This document shows, piece by piece, positions 53,271 to 61,253 of a stretch of 64,000 bases of DNA (the first letter of the stretch is position 1; every line of letters begins with the position of its first letter). The translations under genes were made by a program, and so were the position numbers. Source of the stretch: Klebsiella sp. WP3-W18-ESBL-02 (GTDB taxonomy: Bacteria > Pseudomonadota > Gammaproteobacteria > Enterobacterales > Enterobacteriaceae); assembly GCF_014168815.1 (NCBI RefSeq), contig NZ_AP021972.1:4340001-4404000 (forward strand), read 5' to 3'. Below the pieces are notes generated by a model that did no database searches, had not been told where the DNA came from, and was given only the letters and a program-made list of their open reading frames with translations.

Positions 53271-53301
53271 ACTGCAACCGGTTACAGTAACCGGTTGCAG
53301 T
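53271..53301. promoter_or_regulatory. 31-bp perfect palindrome, probable LacI/GalR-type double operator
   Basis: 15-bp perfect arms around one central base. Each arm contains AACCGGTT, the centre of LacI/GalR-type operators. It lies in the 338-bp divergent gap between the orphan EIIC gene and the YbaK-like gene. A cognate repressor gene is not seen nearby. Confidence 0.65.
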
Positions 53302-53412
53302 GATTGTGAAGGAGATCCAGAAATCAAACAATTTTTGCACAACTTCGGCGCTTTATTTACAACCTGGGTAGCTTTATGACAGAGTGACTCGCCAAAAAAA
53401 CAGGAGTCAACA

Positions 53413-53883
53413 ATGAGCCTACAGTCAGTACGAGAATTCTTTGCCGAGCACGCGCCCGACATCAATATTATCGAGCTTGAGCAAAGCACTGCGACCGTCG
53501 CGCTGGCCGCTGCCGCTCACCGGGTTGCGCCCGGGCAAATTGCTAAAACGTTGTCGCTAAAAGTCAAAGATCGCGTCATCCTTATCGTCGCCAAAGGCGA
53601 TGCCCGTCTGGACAATAAAAAGCTCAAAGACACTTTTGGCGCGAAGGCCCGCATGCTCAGCAGCGACGAAGTGGTCGAGCTGACCGGGCACCCGGTGGGC
53701 GGCGTATGCCCGTTTGGCCTCGAAAACCCGCTGGACGTCTACTGCGACGTGTCGCTACAAGAGTATGACGAGGTGCTTCCCGCCGCCGGTGCTATTCATA
53801 GTGCGGTACGCATCTCTCCGCAAAGAATGGCGACCCTCACCGCCGCGACGTGGGTCGACGTTTGCCTGACGCCCACAAACTAA
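53413..53883 (+). CDS. YbaK/prolyl-tRNA deacylase-domain protein
   Basis: 156 residues, a single YbaK/aaRS-associated domain: AAHRVAPGQIAKTLSLKVKD with the catalytic Lys (near residue 45), and GHPVGGVCPFGLENPLDV (near 95), typical of INS-superfamily editing proteins that hydrolyse mischarged tRNA. AGGAG precedes the ATG. It is convergent with bglJ. The particular amino acid/tRNA specificity is unknown. Confidence 0.88.
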   Translation: MSLQSVREFFAEHAPDINIIELEQSTATVALAAAAHRVAPGQIAKTLSLKVKDRVILIVAKGDARLDNKKLKDTFGAKARMLSSDEVVELTGHPVGGVCPFGLENPLDVYCDVSLQEYDEVLPAAGAIHSAVRISPQRMATLTAATWVDVCLTPTN

Positions 53884-54563
53884 GCGGTGCGAAGCAGCGC
53901 CCGAGAGCGGGCTATATAGCGATCGGGCAACGACACCAGTAAATCAGCCGCGCTGAGCAAATCAGCGTCGGAGTTAACGCCAAGCTTGGTCATCGCATTA
54001 AATTTATGCGCGCGTATGGTTTTAATATTTCGCCCCAACCGCTGCGCGATTTCCATCAGCGAATAGCCGTAGGTCATGTAGCGCAAAATCATATTCTCGG
54101 TCGGGCTCAGAAAACTGTTTTCGCGCAGTACTGAAGATGCCGCCGCGCACTCATGCCCTAACGACGTTTCTTGTAACAGCTCGAGTACGTTTTGTTTGAG
54201 TTCAACCAGCGCGCTGGATTTGCTCAACACGCCGTGAAGATAAGTGGGTGACAGGTGCCTGATGAGTGCCGCCTCGACGTTATCGTTCGCCAGAATGATG
54301 CGGACCATCTGCTGATGACAACGGGCTATTTCGCCCATCGCCAGCAGACACTCAATGCGCGGCTCTCGCGTGCCGGACAGGCAGCAAATCAGCACATCAA
54401 AAGGCGCCTGGCAGAGTGCGGTTTTAAATTCACTCATCGAGCGAAAAAACTGAATCGTAAAATCTTTATTCCGCGAAGACGTTAATAAATGGCGTAGCCC
54501 GACTTCCGCCATCATGCAATCTTCTATGATAGCGACGCACTGCTTCCTGCTGTGCTTTTCCAT
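53880..54563 (-). CDS. bglJ: LuxR/FixJ-type regulator BglJ
   Basis: 227 residues. N-terminal receiver-like domain without the usual Asp triad, C-terminal LuxR helix-turn-helix (LSPTENMILRYMTYGYSLME then IAQRLGRNIKTIRAHKFNAM, about 150-190). In E. coli BglJ heterodimerises with RcsB to relieve H-NS silencing of bgl. It overlaps the end of yjjQ by 40 bp, so the two are one operon. Confidence 0.93.
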   Translation of the reverse strand: MEKHSRKQCVAIIEDCMMAEVGLRHLLTSSRNKDFTIQFFRSMSEFKTALCQAPFDVLICCLSGTREPRIECLLAMGEIARCHQQMVRIILANDNVEAALIRHLSPTYLHGVLSKSSALVELKQNVLELLQETSLGHECAAASSVLRENSFLSPTENMILRYMTYGYSLMEIAQRLGRNIKTIRAHKFNAMTKLGVNSDADLLSAADLLVSLPDRYIARSRALLRTA

Positions 54564-55249
54564 TCTGCTTGTTCTCCATAAGCCGAGTAGAGATTGAGTT
54601 CCTTCATTCCCTGATTGCTGTTGATCCAGGCGTACATTTCCGCATTGCTACGCAAAGAAAGTCGACGCATCGCGCTATTTTTTTGCGCGCTTATCGTCTT
54701 GTTGCTCTTTTTCAACAGGGCTGCAATTTGGTTAATCCCCCAGCCTTTTGCCAGCAGACGCAGAACCTTGCGCTCTGACAGCGTTAGCATTACCGCACGG
54801 TCGTTTTCACCTTCGATATCATCACTGTTATGCATGGAAAGCAGCGTCTGGCTAATTTTTTCCGTGCTGACACCCCCCAGCTTTATGGCCTTGATGACGC
54901 GATCGATAGGGTCTGAATCTGAGAGCAGCGTACTTTCTGGACGCATCAAAAACTCAACGGCCAGTGCGTAATACTGACGGCTAATCATGAAGATCCAGTG
55001 GATATCCCGATACTGGGAAAGCAGCGTGTAATATTGCTCGCAGACCGCGCGAGGATTTCTGACTTCGCCAGAAAAATCAATAATAACGACATCTGTTCGA
55101 CGCAGCTGAAGCAGCGTTAACTCTTCCAGAGACTGGCAAAAATTGAGCTCATAATCCGGGAAATGTGTTCCCATTATTGTACTGAGCCCAGACTGCATTA
55201 CCGGTATTTTGCTAATAATCACCGCGAATTTGCAGTATTCTGGCGACAT
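54524..55249 (-). CDS. yjjQ: LuxR-type regulator YjjQ
   Basis: 241 residues with a degenerate receiver-like N-terminus and a LuxR DNA-binding domain (LTLSERKVLRLLAKGWGINQ then IAALLKKSNKTISAQKNSAM, about 158-200). It represses motility and other genes in E. coli. GGAGG precedes the ATG. It is first in yjjQ-bglJ, normally H-NS-silenced and activated by LeuO; the AT-rich 278-bp upstream region fits this. Confidence 0.93.
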   Translation of the reverse strand: MSPEYCKFAVIISKIPVMQSGLSTIMGTHFPDYELNFCQSLEELTLLQLRRTDVVIIDFSGEVRNPRAVCEQYYTLLSQYRDIHWIFMISRQYYALAVEFLMRPESTLLSDSDPIDRVIKAIKLGGVSTEKISQTLLSMHNSDDIEGENDRAVMLTLSERKVLRLLAKGWGINQIAALLKKSNKTISAQKNSAMRRLSLRSNAEMYAWINSNQGMKELNLYSAYGEQAEWKSTAGSSASLS

Positions 55250-55527
55250 AAAACCTCCGTATCCATTCGAAGATTCACTTCCTGAATATAAAATTATTTA
55301 ATACAGCACAACGTATTATCAGGAAACTAAACCATCCCTTTTCTATTTCCTTGACTGCTATAATATTATTATTGCGTTCTCACCAGGCCAATAAAAAATG
55401 CTGCTACATGGATGTACTGGCGGGTTAAACAGATGCAGTATGGCATGGTGATTTAAAAGCACTCACTTAGAAAATATTAAAAACGACATAAGAATAATTA
55501 AAATTCACTATCCATATTCTTACTCGT

Positions 55528-56406
55528 CTATTCTATTTTCATTTTGAATTCTTTTGGCGCCATCCCGCCGCGTTTGCGGAAAAAGCGCGAGAAGTAGGTC
55601 ACATCGCTAAACCCGAGATAGTCCGATACCTGCGTAATGCTCATACTGGTGTACTGGAGGCTTCTTTTGGCCTCCAGCAGCAGGCGCTGGTGCAGGACGC
55701 CTAGCGCGCTGGTACCGTGAAACTCGCGGCACAGGCAGTTGAGATAAGTCGTCGAGACGCCAAGACGCTGCGCATATTCCGCCAGCGAAAGGTGCTCGCG
55801 ATAGTGGCTCTCAATAAGCCGCGCAAACTGCCTCAGCACGCTGCGTTTGCGCGCACTTTTATCTTCAAGGATCGCGGTCGGCGCGCCTTGCCGATTCAGC
55901 CAGACCAGCAGCGCGCCGAGCAGGGAAGACAGCATCATCTCGCGTGCATCCTTTTCGTGGCTGTACTCTTCAAGTAGTGCGGCAAATACCGTGTGAATAT
56001 GGCGTCTGGCGCGCCTGACCATCACGCAGACGGGTTGACCGAGCACGTCTAGCTGTCTGCCAAACTGCGCCTCCAGCCGGCTCAGCAGCGGGAGCGCCAG
56101 CGAAAGTACGTAGCCCTGAGTGCCGGGGGAAAAACGAAAACCATGCACGCATAGCGACGGCACGACCTGAATACAGGGCCCGTTAACCGCTCGTCGCTCC
56201 CCCTCAATTTCAATCTCGGCCTGGCCTTTATGCACATACAGCAGCTGCACCAGCTCCGCATGCTGATGAACGCGAATATGCCATGCGTACAGGCTGCTGC
56301 GCTGATGTATTGACTCACAGTGCAGCAAATCGGGCGTGGGCCAGCCCCTCTGCTCGCCATACAGTTTAAAGACCGGTACGCTCTCCGGCGCTGACGCCCG
56401 CTTCAT
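55528..56406 (-). CDS. AraC-family regulator, PobR-like
   Basis: 292 residues with an N-terminal cupin-like sensing domain (about 30-120; LYAWHIRVHQHAELVQLLYV) and a C-terminal AraC double helix-turn-helix (LSLAEYAQRLGVSTTYLNCL and ISQVSDYLGF-type SITQVSDYLGFSDVTYFSRF). It starts three bases after the pobA stop and on the same strand. The likely role is 4-hydroxybenzoate-responsive control of pobA, inferred from the pairing. In many bacteria pobR is divergent from pobA; here it is cotranscribed and would autoregulate. Confidence 0.83.
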   Translation of the reverse strand: MKRASAPESVPVFKLYGEQRGWPTPDLLHCESIHQRSSLYAWHIRVHQHAELVQLLYVHKGQAEIEIEGERRAVNGPCIQVVPSLCVHGFRFSPGTQGYVLSLALPLLSRLEAQFGRQLDVLGQPVCVMVRRARRHIHTVFAALLEEYSHEKDAREMMLSSLLGALLVWLNRQGAPTAILEDKSARKRSVLRQFARLIESHYREHLSLAEYAQRLGVSTTYLNCLCREFHGTSALGVLHQRLLLEAKRSLQYTSMSITQVSDYLGFSDVTYFSRFFRKRGGMAPKEFKMKIE

Positions 56407-56409
56407 GTT

Positions 56410-57594
56410 TTATTCCACCGTCTCATAGGGCAGCCCAACGTAGTTCTCCGCAATGGTCGTCAGCCCGGCGCGCGACCCCAGGTAGTACTGACGGTCCGCT
56501 TCCTGCATCTTTCTGTCGAACGCGCTTTTGTCCTGGAAATCATGCAGCAAATGGGTCATAAACCAGCTGAAGCGCTCGCCTTTCCACACCCGGTTAAGCG
56601 CCAGCTGTGAATAACGCGCCAGTAAATCTACCCGACCGTGATGGTAAAACTGGCGCAAAATACGCCACAGGTAGTTCACGTCAGACACCGCCAGGTTCAG
56701 CCCTTTGGCGCCGGTCGGCGGCACAATATGCGCCGCATCGCCAACGAGGAACATTCTGCCGTACTGCATGGGTTCCACCACATAGCTACGCAGCGGCGCA
56801 ATGCTCTTCTCAAGTGAGTGACCAGTCACTAACTTTTGTCCCAGTTCATCCGGCAGACGACGCCTGAGCTCACCCCAGAAGCGTTCATCCGACCATTGTT
56901 CGACGCGGTCGCTCAGCGGCACCTGCAGATAATAGCGGCTTCTTGTTAGTGAGCGCTGACTACACAATACAAACCCGCGTTCATGGTGCGCGTAAATCAG
57001 CTCAGGGTTCACCGGCGGCGTATCCGCCAGCAGGCCCAGCCAGCCAAACGGCCAGATACTTTCGTACTCGCGCAAAATATCGCGCGGGATACTTTGTCGG
57101 GAGACGCCGTGAAATCCATCGCAGCCGGCGACAAAATCACATTCCAGGCGACACGTTTCGCCATTCTTCACAAACGTCACGCTGGGTCTATCGCTCTTCA
57201 GATCGTGTAGCTGAACCTGCTCAACGCCGTAATAGGTTTCAGCACCGCACGCCTGTCGCGCTTCCATCAGATCACGCGTAACTTCGGTCTGGCCGTAGAC
57301 CATAACGCTCTTGCCGCCCGTCAGCTCGCTAAGCGGCACCGGAATGCGCTGGTTAGCAAACAGAAATTCTACGCCATGGTGAATCAGGCCCTCAGCATCC
57401 ATGCGGCGAGCAACACCCGCCTCACGCAGCAACTCAACGGTACCGTTTTCCAGGATGCCTGCACGAATGCGTCCCAGCACATACTCCGGCGTCTGGCGTT
57501 CGAGAATGACGGTTTTTATTCCGGCGTTATGCAGCAACTGGCCCAGCAGCAGCCCCGAAGGCCCGGCACCGATAATGGCGACTTGCGTGTTCAT
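56410..57594 (-). CDS. pobA: 4-hydroxybenzoate 3-monooxygenase
   Basis: 394-residue FAD enzyme hydroxylating 4-hydroxybenzoate to protocatechuate with NADPH. FAD GxGxxG motif is VAIIGAGPSGLLLGQLLHNA (residues 5-24); the DG motif is DFVAGCDGFHGVSRQSIP (near 155), and the second FAD motif is GRMFLVGDAAHIVPPTGAKG (near 280). Length and motifs are those of class A hydroxylases. No protocatechuate ring-cleavage genes are seen in the window. Confidence 0.95.
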   Translation of the reverse strand: MNTQVAIIGAGPSGLLLGQLLHNAGIKTVILERQTPEYVLGRIRAGILENGTVELLREAGVARRMDAEGLIHHGVEFLFANQRIPVPLSELTGGKSVMVYGQTEVTRDLMEARQACGAETYYGVEQVQLHDLKSDRPSVTFVKNGETCRLECDFVAGCDGFHGVSRQSIPRDILREYESIWPFGWLGLLADTPPVNPELIYAHHERGFVLCSQRSLTRSRYYLQVPLSDRVEQWSDERFWGELRRRLPDELGQKLVTGHSLEKSIAPLRSYVVEPMQYGRMFLVGDAAHIVPPTGAKGLNLAVSDVNYLWRILRQFYHHGRVDLLARYSQLALNRVWKGERFSWFMTHLLHDFQDKSAFDRKMQEADRQYYLGSRAGLTTIAENYVGLPYETVE

Positions 57595-57872
57595 AGGGTG
57601 TCCTCACATTCTGGTTAATTATTTGTTTGTTTTGTGTATCAATAAAGTTTCAGAATGCATTTTTGATAAGTCAGTAACGAAAAAGAAGGCCAGAATCCGT
57701 TCAAAAATTGCACTTTCCAACAGTTTTGCAAAAGTGTGGACGGCATCAACTCCTGGCCGGTCATCACAGGACGCCGAATTTTTGCACATTGTTTGATCCC
57801 ACCCCGCTAGCGCCTGTGCGCGCTTCGGGTACAAGTAGGTCATTAACCGGCGTTCTTGCTACCAGGGGCTTT

Positions 57873-58649
57873 ATGGAAGTCGATCAATCAGAACAACGTA
57901 CCGTCACGCGGCTCTGTATTCAGTGCGGTCTTTTTTTATTGCAACATGGGGCGGAAAGCGCTTTGGTGGAGGAGCTCTCAACCCGCCTGGGGCGTGCGCT
58001 GGGGATGGACAGCGTTGAAAGCGCCATCTCGTCAAACGCCATCGTGCTGACCACCATTAAAGATGGGCTGTGCCTGACCTCAACGCGCAAAAACAGCGAT
58101 CGCGGCATCAACATGCACGTGGTCACCGAAGTGCAACACATTGTCATCATGGCCGAGCACAAACTGCTGGACCATAAAGATGTCGCTAAGCGCTTTGCAC
58201 AGATTAAACCTCTGCGCTACCCGCGCTGGCTGGTGGTGCTGATGGTCGGCCTCTCCTGCGCCTGCTTCTGTAAGCTTAACAACGGCGGCTGGGACGGCGC
58301 GCTGGTCACCTTTTGCGCCAGCACCATCGCGATGTACATCCGTCAGGTGCTGACGCACCGCTCCATGCACCCGCAGATTAACTTCGGTCTGACCGCGTTT
58401 GTCGCCACTACCGTCTCCGGGCTGATGCTCCAGCTCCCGGCCTTCCACCAGACTTCAACCGTCGCCATGGCGGCAAGCGTGCTGCTGTTGGTTCCCGGTT
58501 TTCCGCTGATTAATTCGGTGGCCGACATGTTCAAAGGGCATATTAATACCGGCCTCGCGCGATGGGCCATCGCCAGTCTACTGACGCTGGCAACCTGCAT
58601 CGGCGTGGTGATGGCAATGACGTTATGGGGGCTACGCGGATGGGTGTAA
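57873..58649 (+). CDS. yjjP: Succinate exporter subunit YjjP (ThrE family)
   Basis: 258-residue membrane protein with a cytoplasmic N-terminal domain and about five helices. With YjjB it forms a ThrE-type two-part exporter linked to succinate export in E. coli. I chose the ATG at 57873 (AGGGG upstream, MEVDQSEQRTVTRLCIQCGL), ignoring the longer open frame. It overlaps yjjB by 10 bp. Confidence 0.93.
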   Translation: MEVDQSEQRTVTRLCIQCGLFLLQHGAESALVEELSTRLGRALGMDSVESAISSNAIVLTTIKDGLCLTSTRKNSDRGINMHVVTEVQHIVIMAEHKLLDHKDVAKRFAQIKPLRYPRWLVVLMVGLSCACFCKLNNGGWDGALVTFCASTIAMYIRQVLTHRSMHPQINFGLTAFVATTVSGLMLQLPAFHQTSTVAMAASVLLLVPGFPLINSVADMFKGHINTGLARWAIASLLTLATCIGVVMAMTLWGLRGWV

Positions 58650-59113
58650 TCGATTTTCTGCTCTTGCTGGCGCAGGACATCATGCTGTCGGCGATCCCTG
58701 CCGTCGGCTTTGCGATGGTGTTTAACGTGCCGCAGCGCGCGCTGCCGTGGTGTGCCCTGCTGGGAGCTATCGGCCACGCCTCGCGCTTCACGATGATGAC
58801 CGCAGGTTTTAATATCGAATGGTCCACTTTCCTGGCGGCCATGCTGGTCGGCAGCATCGGCATTCAGTGGTCACGCTGGTATCTGGCGCACCCGAAAATC
58901 TTTACCGTCGCCGCCGTCATCCCAATGTTCCCCGGTATTTCAGCCTATACGGCGATGATCTCGGCGGTAAAAATCAGCCACTTTGGCTACACCGAAGAGA
59001 TGATGATCACCTTACTGAGCAACTTCCTCAAGGCCTCGTCAATCGTCGGTGCGCTTTCGATTGGCCTGTCTATTCCGGGCCTGTGGCTTTACCGCAAGCG
59101 CCCGCGGGTGTAA
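58640..59113 (+). CDS. yjjB: Succinate exporter subunit YjjB (ThrE family)
   Basis: 157-residue inner-membrane protein with about four to five helices, starting MGVIDFLLLLAQDIMLSAIP. The ThrE_2 signature VIPMFPGISAYTAMISAVK (near residue 90) is intact. The ATG at 58640 lies within the yjjP stop region, indicating coupled translation. Confidence 0.93.
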   Translation: MGVIDFLLLLAQDIMLSAIPAVGFAMVFNVPQRALPWCALLGAIGHASRFTMMTAGFNIEWSTFLAAMLVGSIGIQWSRWYLAHPKIFTVAAVIPMFPGISAYTAMISAVKISHFGYTEEMMITLLSNFLKASSIVGALSIGLSIPGLWLYRKRPRV

Positions 59114-59227
59114 TCCTCAGGGCGGCACGGGAGAGTGCCGCCCTTCCCCTCGCTTGTGCTACTATGTGCAGTATTCGTGCGGTTTTCCCGCACCCTTCCC
59201 GTGATTTTTCAGTATTGAGATAGTGTT

Positions 59228-59767
59228 ATGTCTTCTCGTATTTTGACGCCCAACGTGATTGGTATTGAAGCCTTCGTGGCCGATCCCAAGGCGATCCTTG
59301 CGCAGACTCAGGGCGGCGCGGTCGCCGTGTTTGCTAACAATGCGCCCGCGTTTTATGCCGTCACGCCAGAGCGGCTGGCGCAGCTGCTGGCGCTGGAAGA
59401 AAAGCTTGCCCGTCCGGGCAGCGACGTGACGCTGGATGCCCAGTTCTTTGAAGAGCCAACGGCGGCGCCGGTCTCTGTACCGATGGGAAAATTCGCCATG
59501 TACCCGGGCTGGCAGCCCGACGCCGAGTTCCTGCGCCTTTCTGCGCTGTGGGGGATCGCCTTAAGCGAGCCAGTCACGCCGGAAGAGCTGGCGTCGTTTG
59601 TCGCCTACTGGCAGGCTGAGGGCAAAGTGTTCCACCACGTACAGTGGCAGCAAAAGCTGGCGCGCAGCGTTCAGATGGGCCGGGCGAATAATAGCGGCCA
59701 GCTGCGGCGAGACGTTAACGCGGTCAGCGAACCAGACCGCCAGATTCCACCGGGGTTCAGAGGTTGA
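59228..59767 (+). CDS. dnaT: Primosomal protein DnaT
   Basis: 179-residue primosome component used in PriA-dependent replication restart. The start MSSRILTPNVIGIEAFVADP and the C-terminal MYPGWQPDAEFLRLSALWGI (single-stranded-DNA-binding domain, near residue 85) are typical. It ends 2 bp before dnaC. Confidence 0.96.
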   Translation: MSSRILTPNVIGIEAFVADPKAILAQTQGGAVAVFANNAPAFYAVTPERLAQLLALEEKLARPGSDVTLDAQFFEEPTAAPVSVPMGKFAMYPGWQPDAEFLRLSALWGIALSEPVTPEELASFVAYWQAEGKVFHHVQWQQKLARSVQMGRANNSGQLRRDVNAVSEPDRQIPPGFRG

Positions 59768-59769
59768 GC

Positions 59770-60507
59770 ATGAAAGACGTTGGCGAATTAATGAAGCGCC
59801 TGCAAAAAATGATGCCGGCGCATATCGAACCGGCCTTTAAAACCGGCGAAGAGCTGTTGGCCTGGCAGAAAGAACAGGGCGAGATCCGCGCAGCGGCGCT
59901 GGCGCGCGAAAACCGTGCGATGAAGATGCAGCGCACGTTTAACCGTTCCGGTATTCGTCCGCTGCATCAGAACTGTTCGTTCGATAACTATCGTGTCGAG
60001 AACGAAGGCCAGATGAACGCGCTGGCGAAAGCCCGCCAGTACGTCGACGAATTTGACGGCAATATCGCAAGCTTCATCTTCTCCGGCAAACCGGGTACCG
60101 GTAAAAACCACCTTGCCGCCGCTATCTGTAACGAGCTGCTGCTGCGCGGTAAGTCGGTGCTGATCATCACCGTGGCCGACATTATGTCCGCCATGAAAGA
60201 AACGTTCGGCAACCGGGAAACCAGCGAAGAGCAGCTGCTAAGCGATCTGAGCAACGTTGACCTGCTGGTCATTGATGAAATCGGCATGCAGACCGAATCG
60301 CGCTATGAGAAGGTGATTATCAACCAGATCGTCGATCGCCGTTCGTCATCTAAACGCCCGACGGGCATGTTGACCAACAACAACCTCGATGAAATGAATA
60401 AGCTGCTCGGCGAGCGGGTGATGGACCGTATGCGTCTTGGCAACAGCCTGTGGGTGATTTTTAACTGGGAAAGTTATCGCAGCCGCGTCACCGGCAAAGA
60501 GTATTAA
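59770..60507 (+). CDS. dnaC: DnaB helicase loader DnaC
   Basis: 245-residue AAA+ protein loading DnaB at oriC and restart sites. Walker A is FSGKPGTGKNHLAAAICNEL (near residue 104), Walker B VDLLVIDEIGMQ, and the arginine-finger region follows (RRSSSKRPTGMLTNNNL). I chose ATG 59770 (MKDVGELMKRLQKMMP); two residues earlier is also open. Close to E. coli DnaC throughout. Confidence 0.97.
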   Translation: MKDVGELMKRLQKMMPAHIEPAFKTGEELLAWQKEQGEIRAAALARENRAMKMQRTFNRSGIRPLHQNCSFDNYRVENEGQMNALAKARQYVDEFDGNIASFIFSGKPGTGKNHLAAAICNELLLRGKSVLIITVADIMSAMKETFGNRETSEEQLLSDLSNVDLLVIDEIGMQTESRYEKVIINQIVDRRSSSKRPTGMLTNNNLDEMNKLLGERVMDRMRLGNSLWVIFNWESYRSRVTGKEY

Positions 60508-60574
60508 GATACTTCCGATGAATGACAGGCGTATACTTATCACGTCTATTTATCATTGCACACGAGTACACCTC

Positions 60575-61066
60575 ATGAAATCAGTAAAATCGATGCTTTG
60601 CCGCGTAATCATTGCCAGCGCGTTTGTTTCTACCGCTGCGGGCGCCGTATCGTTAAATGACCTGAGCAGCGCCGCCAGCCAGCTTGCCGGCAGCAGCAGC
60701 ACGTCGCAGAGCGGCGGTTCTTCGCTCTCTTCGCTGACCAGCCTGCTTAACGGCGGTAGCCAGTCTCTGAGCGCCAGCAGCATGAACAATGCCGCCGGGA
60801 TCATGGGGTACTGCGCGAAAGAAAAACTGGCTTCTGTTGCCAATGTCGATAACGTGAAAAACCAGGTACTGGATAAACTGGGCCTCAACACGGCAACCGA
60901 ACAGAAGCAGGATACCGGCTATATGGAAGGCATTCAGGGCCTGCTGAACGCCAAAGACGGGCAGAAGCTTGACCTCGACAGCCTGGGCAACACCGAGCTG
61001 GGCAAAAAAGTGAAAGCCAAAGCCTGTGACTTCGTGCTCAAACAGGGCGTTAACTTCATTTCCTGA
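60575..61066 (+). CDS. yjjA: Secreted protein YjjA (DUF2501)
   Basis: 163 residues with a signal peptide ending near SAFVSTAAGA. A low-complexity Ser/Gly-rich region follows (about 30-75), then a helical C-terminus with two Cys (GYCAKEKLAS, KACDFVLKQ) likely disulfide-linked. DUF2501; function unknown. A strong terminator follows. Confidence 0.88.
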   Translation: MKSVKSMLCRVIIASAFVSTAAGAVSLNDLSSAASQLAGSSSTSQSGGSSLSSLTSLLNGGSQSLSASSMNNAAGIMGYCAKEKLASVANVDNVKNQVLDKLGLNTATEQKQDTGYMEGIQGLLNAKDGQKLDLDSLGNTELGKKVKAKACDFVLKQGVNFIS

Positions 61067-61074
61067 TTGTCTTC

Positions 61075-61101
61075 GTGCGGCGAGCGCCCTGCTCGCCGCA
61101 C
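61075..61101 (+). terminator. yjjA terminator
   Basis: Perfect 11-bp stem (GTGCGGCGAGC / GCTCGCCGCAC), 5-nt loop, followed by AAAAAAA; the A-run suggests it also acts on the other strand. Confidence 0.8.
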
Positions 61102-61253
61102 AAAAAAACTGTTCAAATAATAAACATATCTAAACCAATTCCGAATAACAACGCACTTTACTCACGTTAGAATTGCAGACAGATGACGGCACAATTACAT
61201 TGTGAAGTCAGTTTCTGTTCAGCCAGAAGACCTGGCGCGCTTGAGGATGTCTA

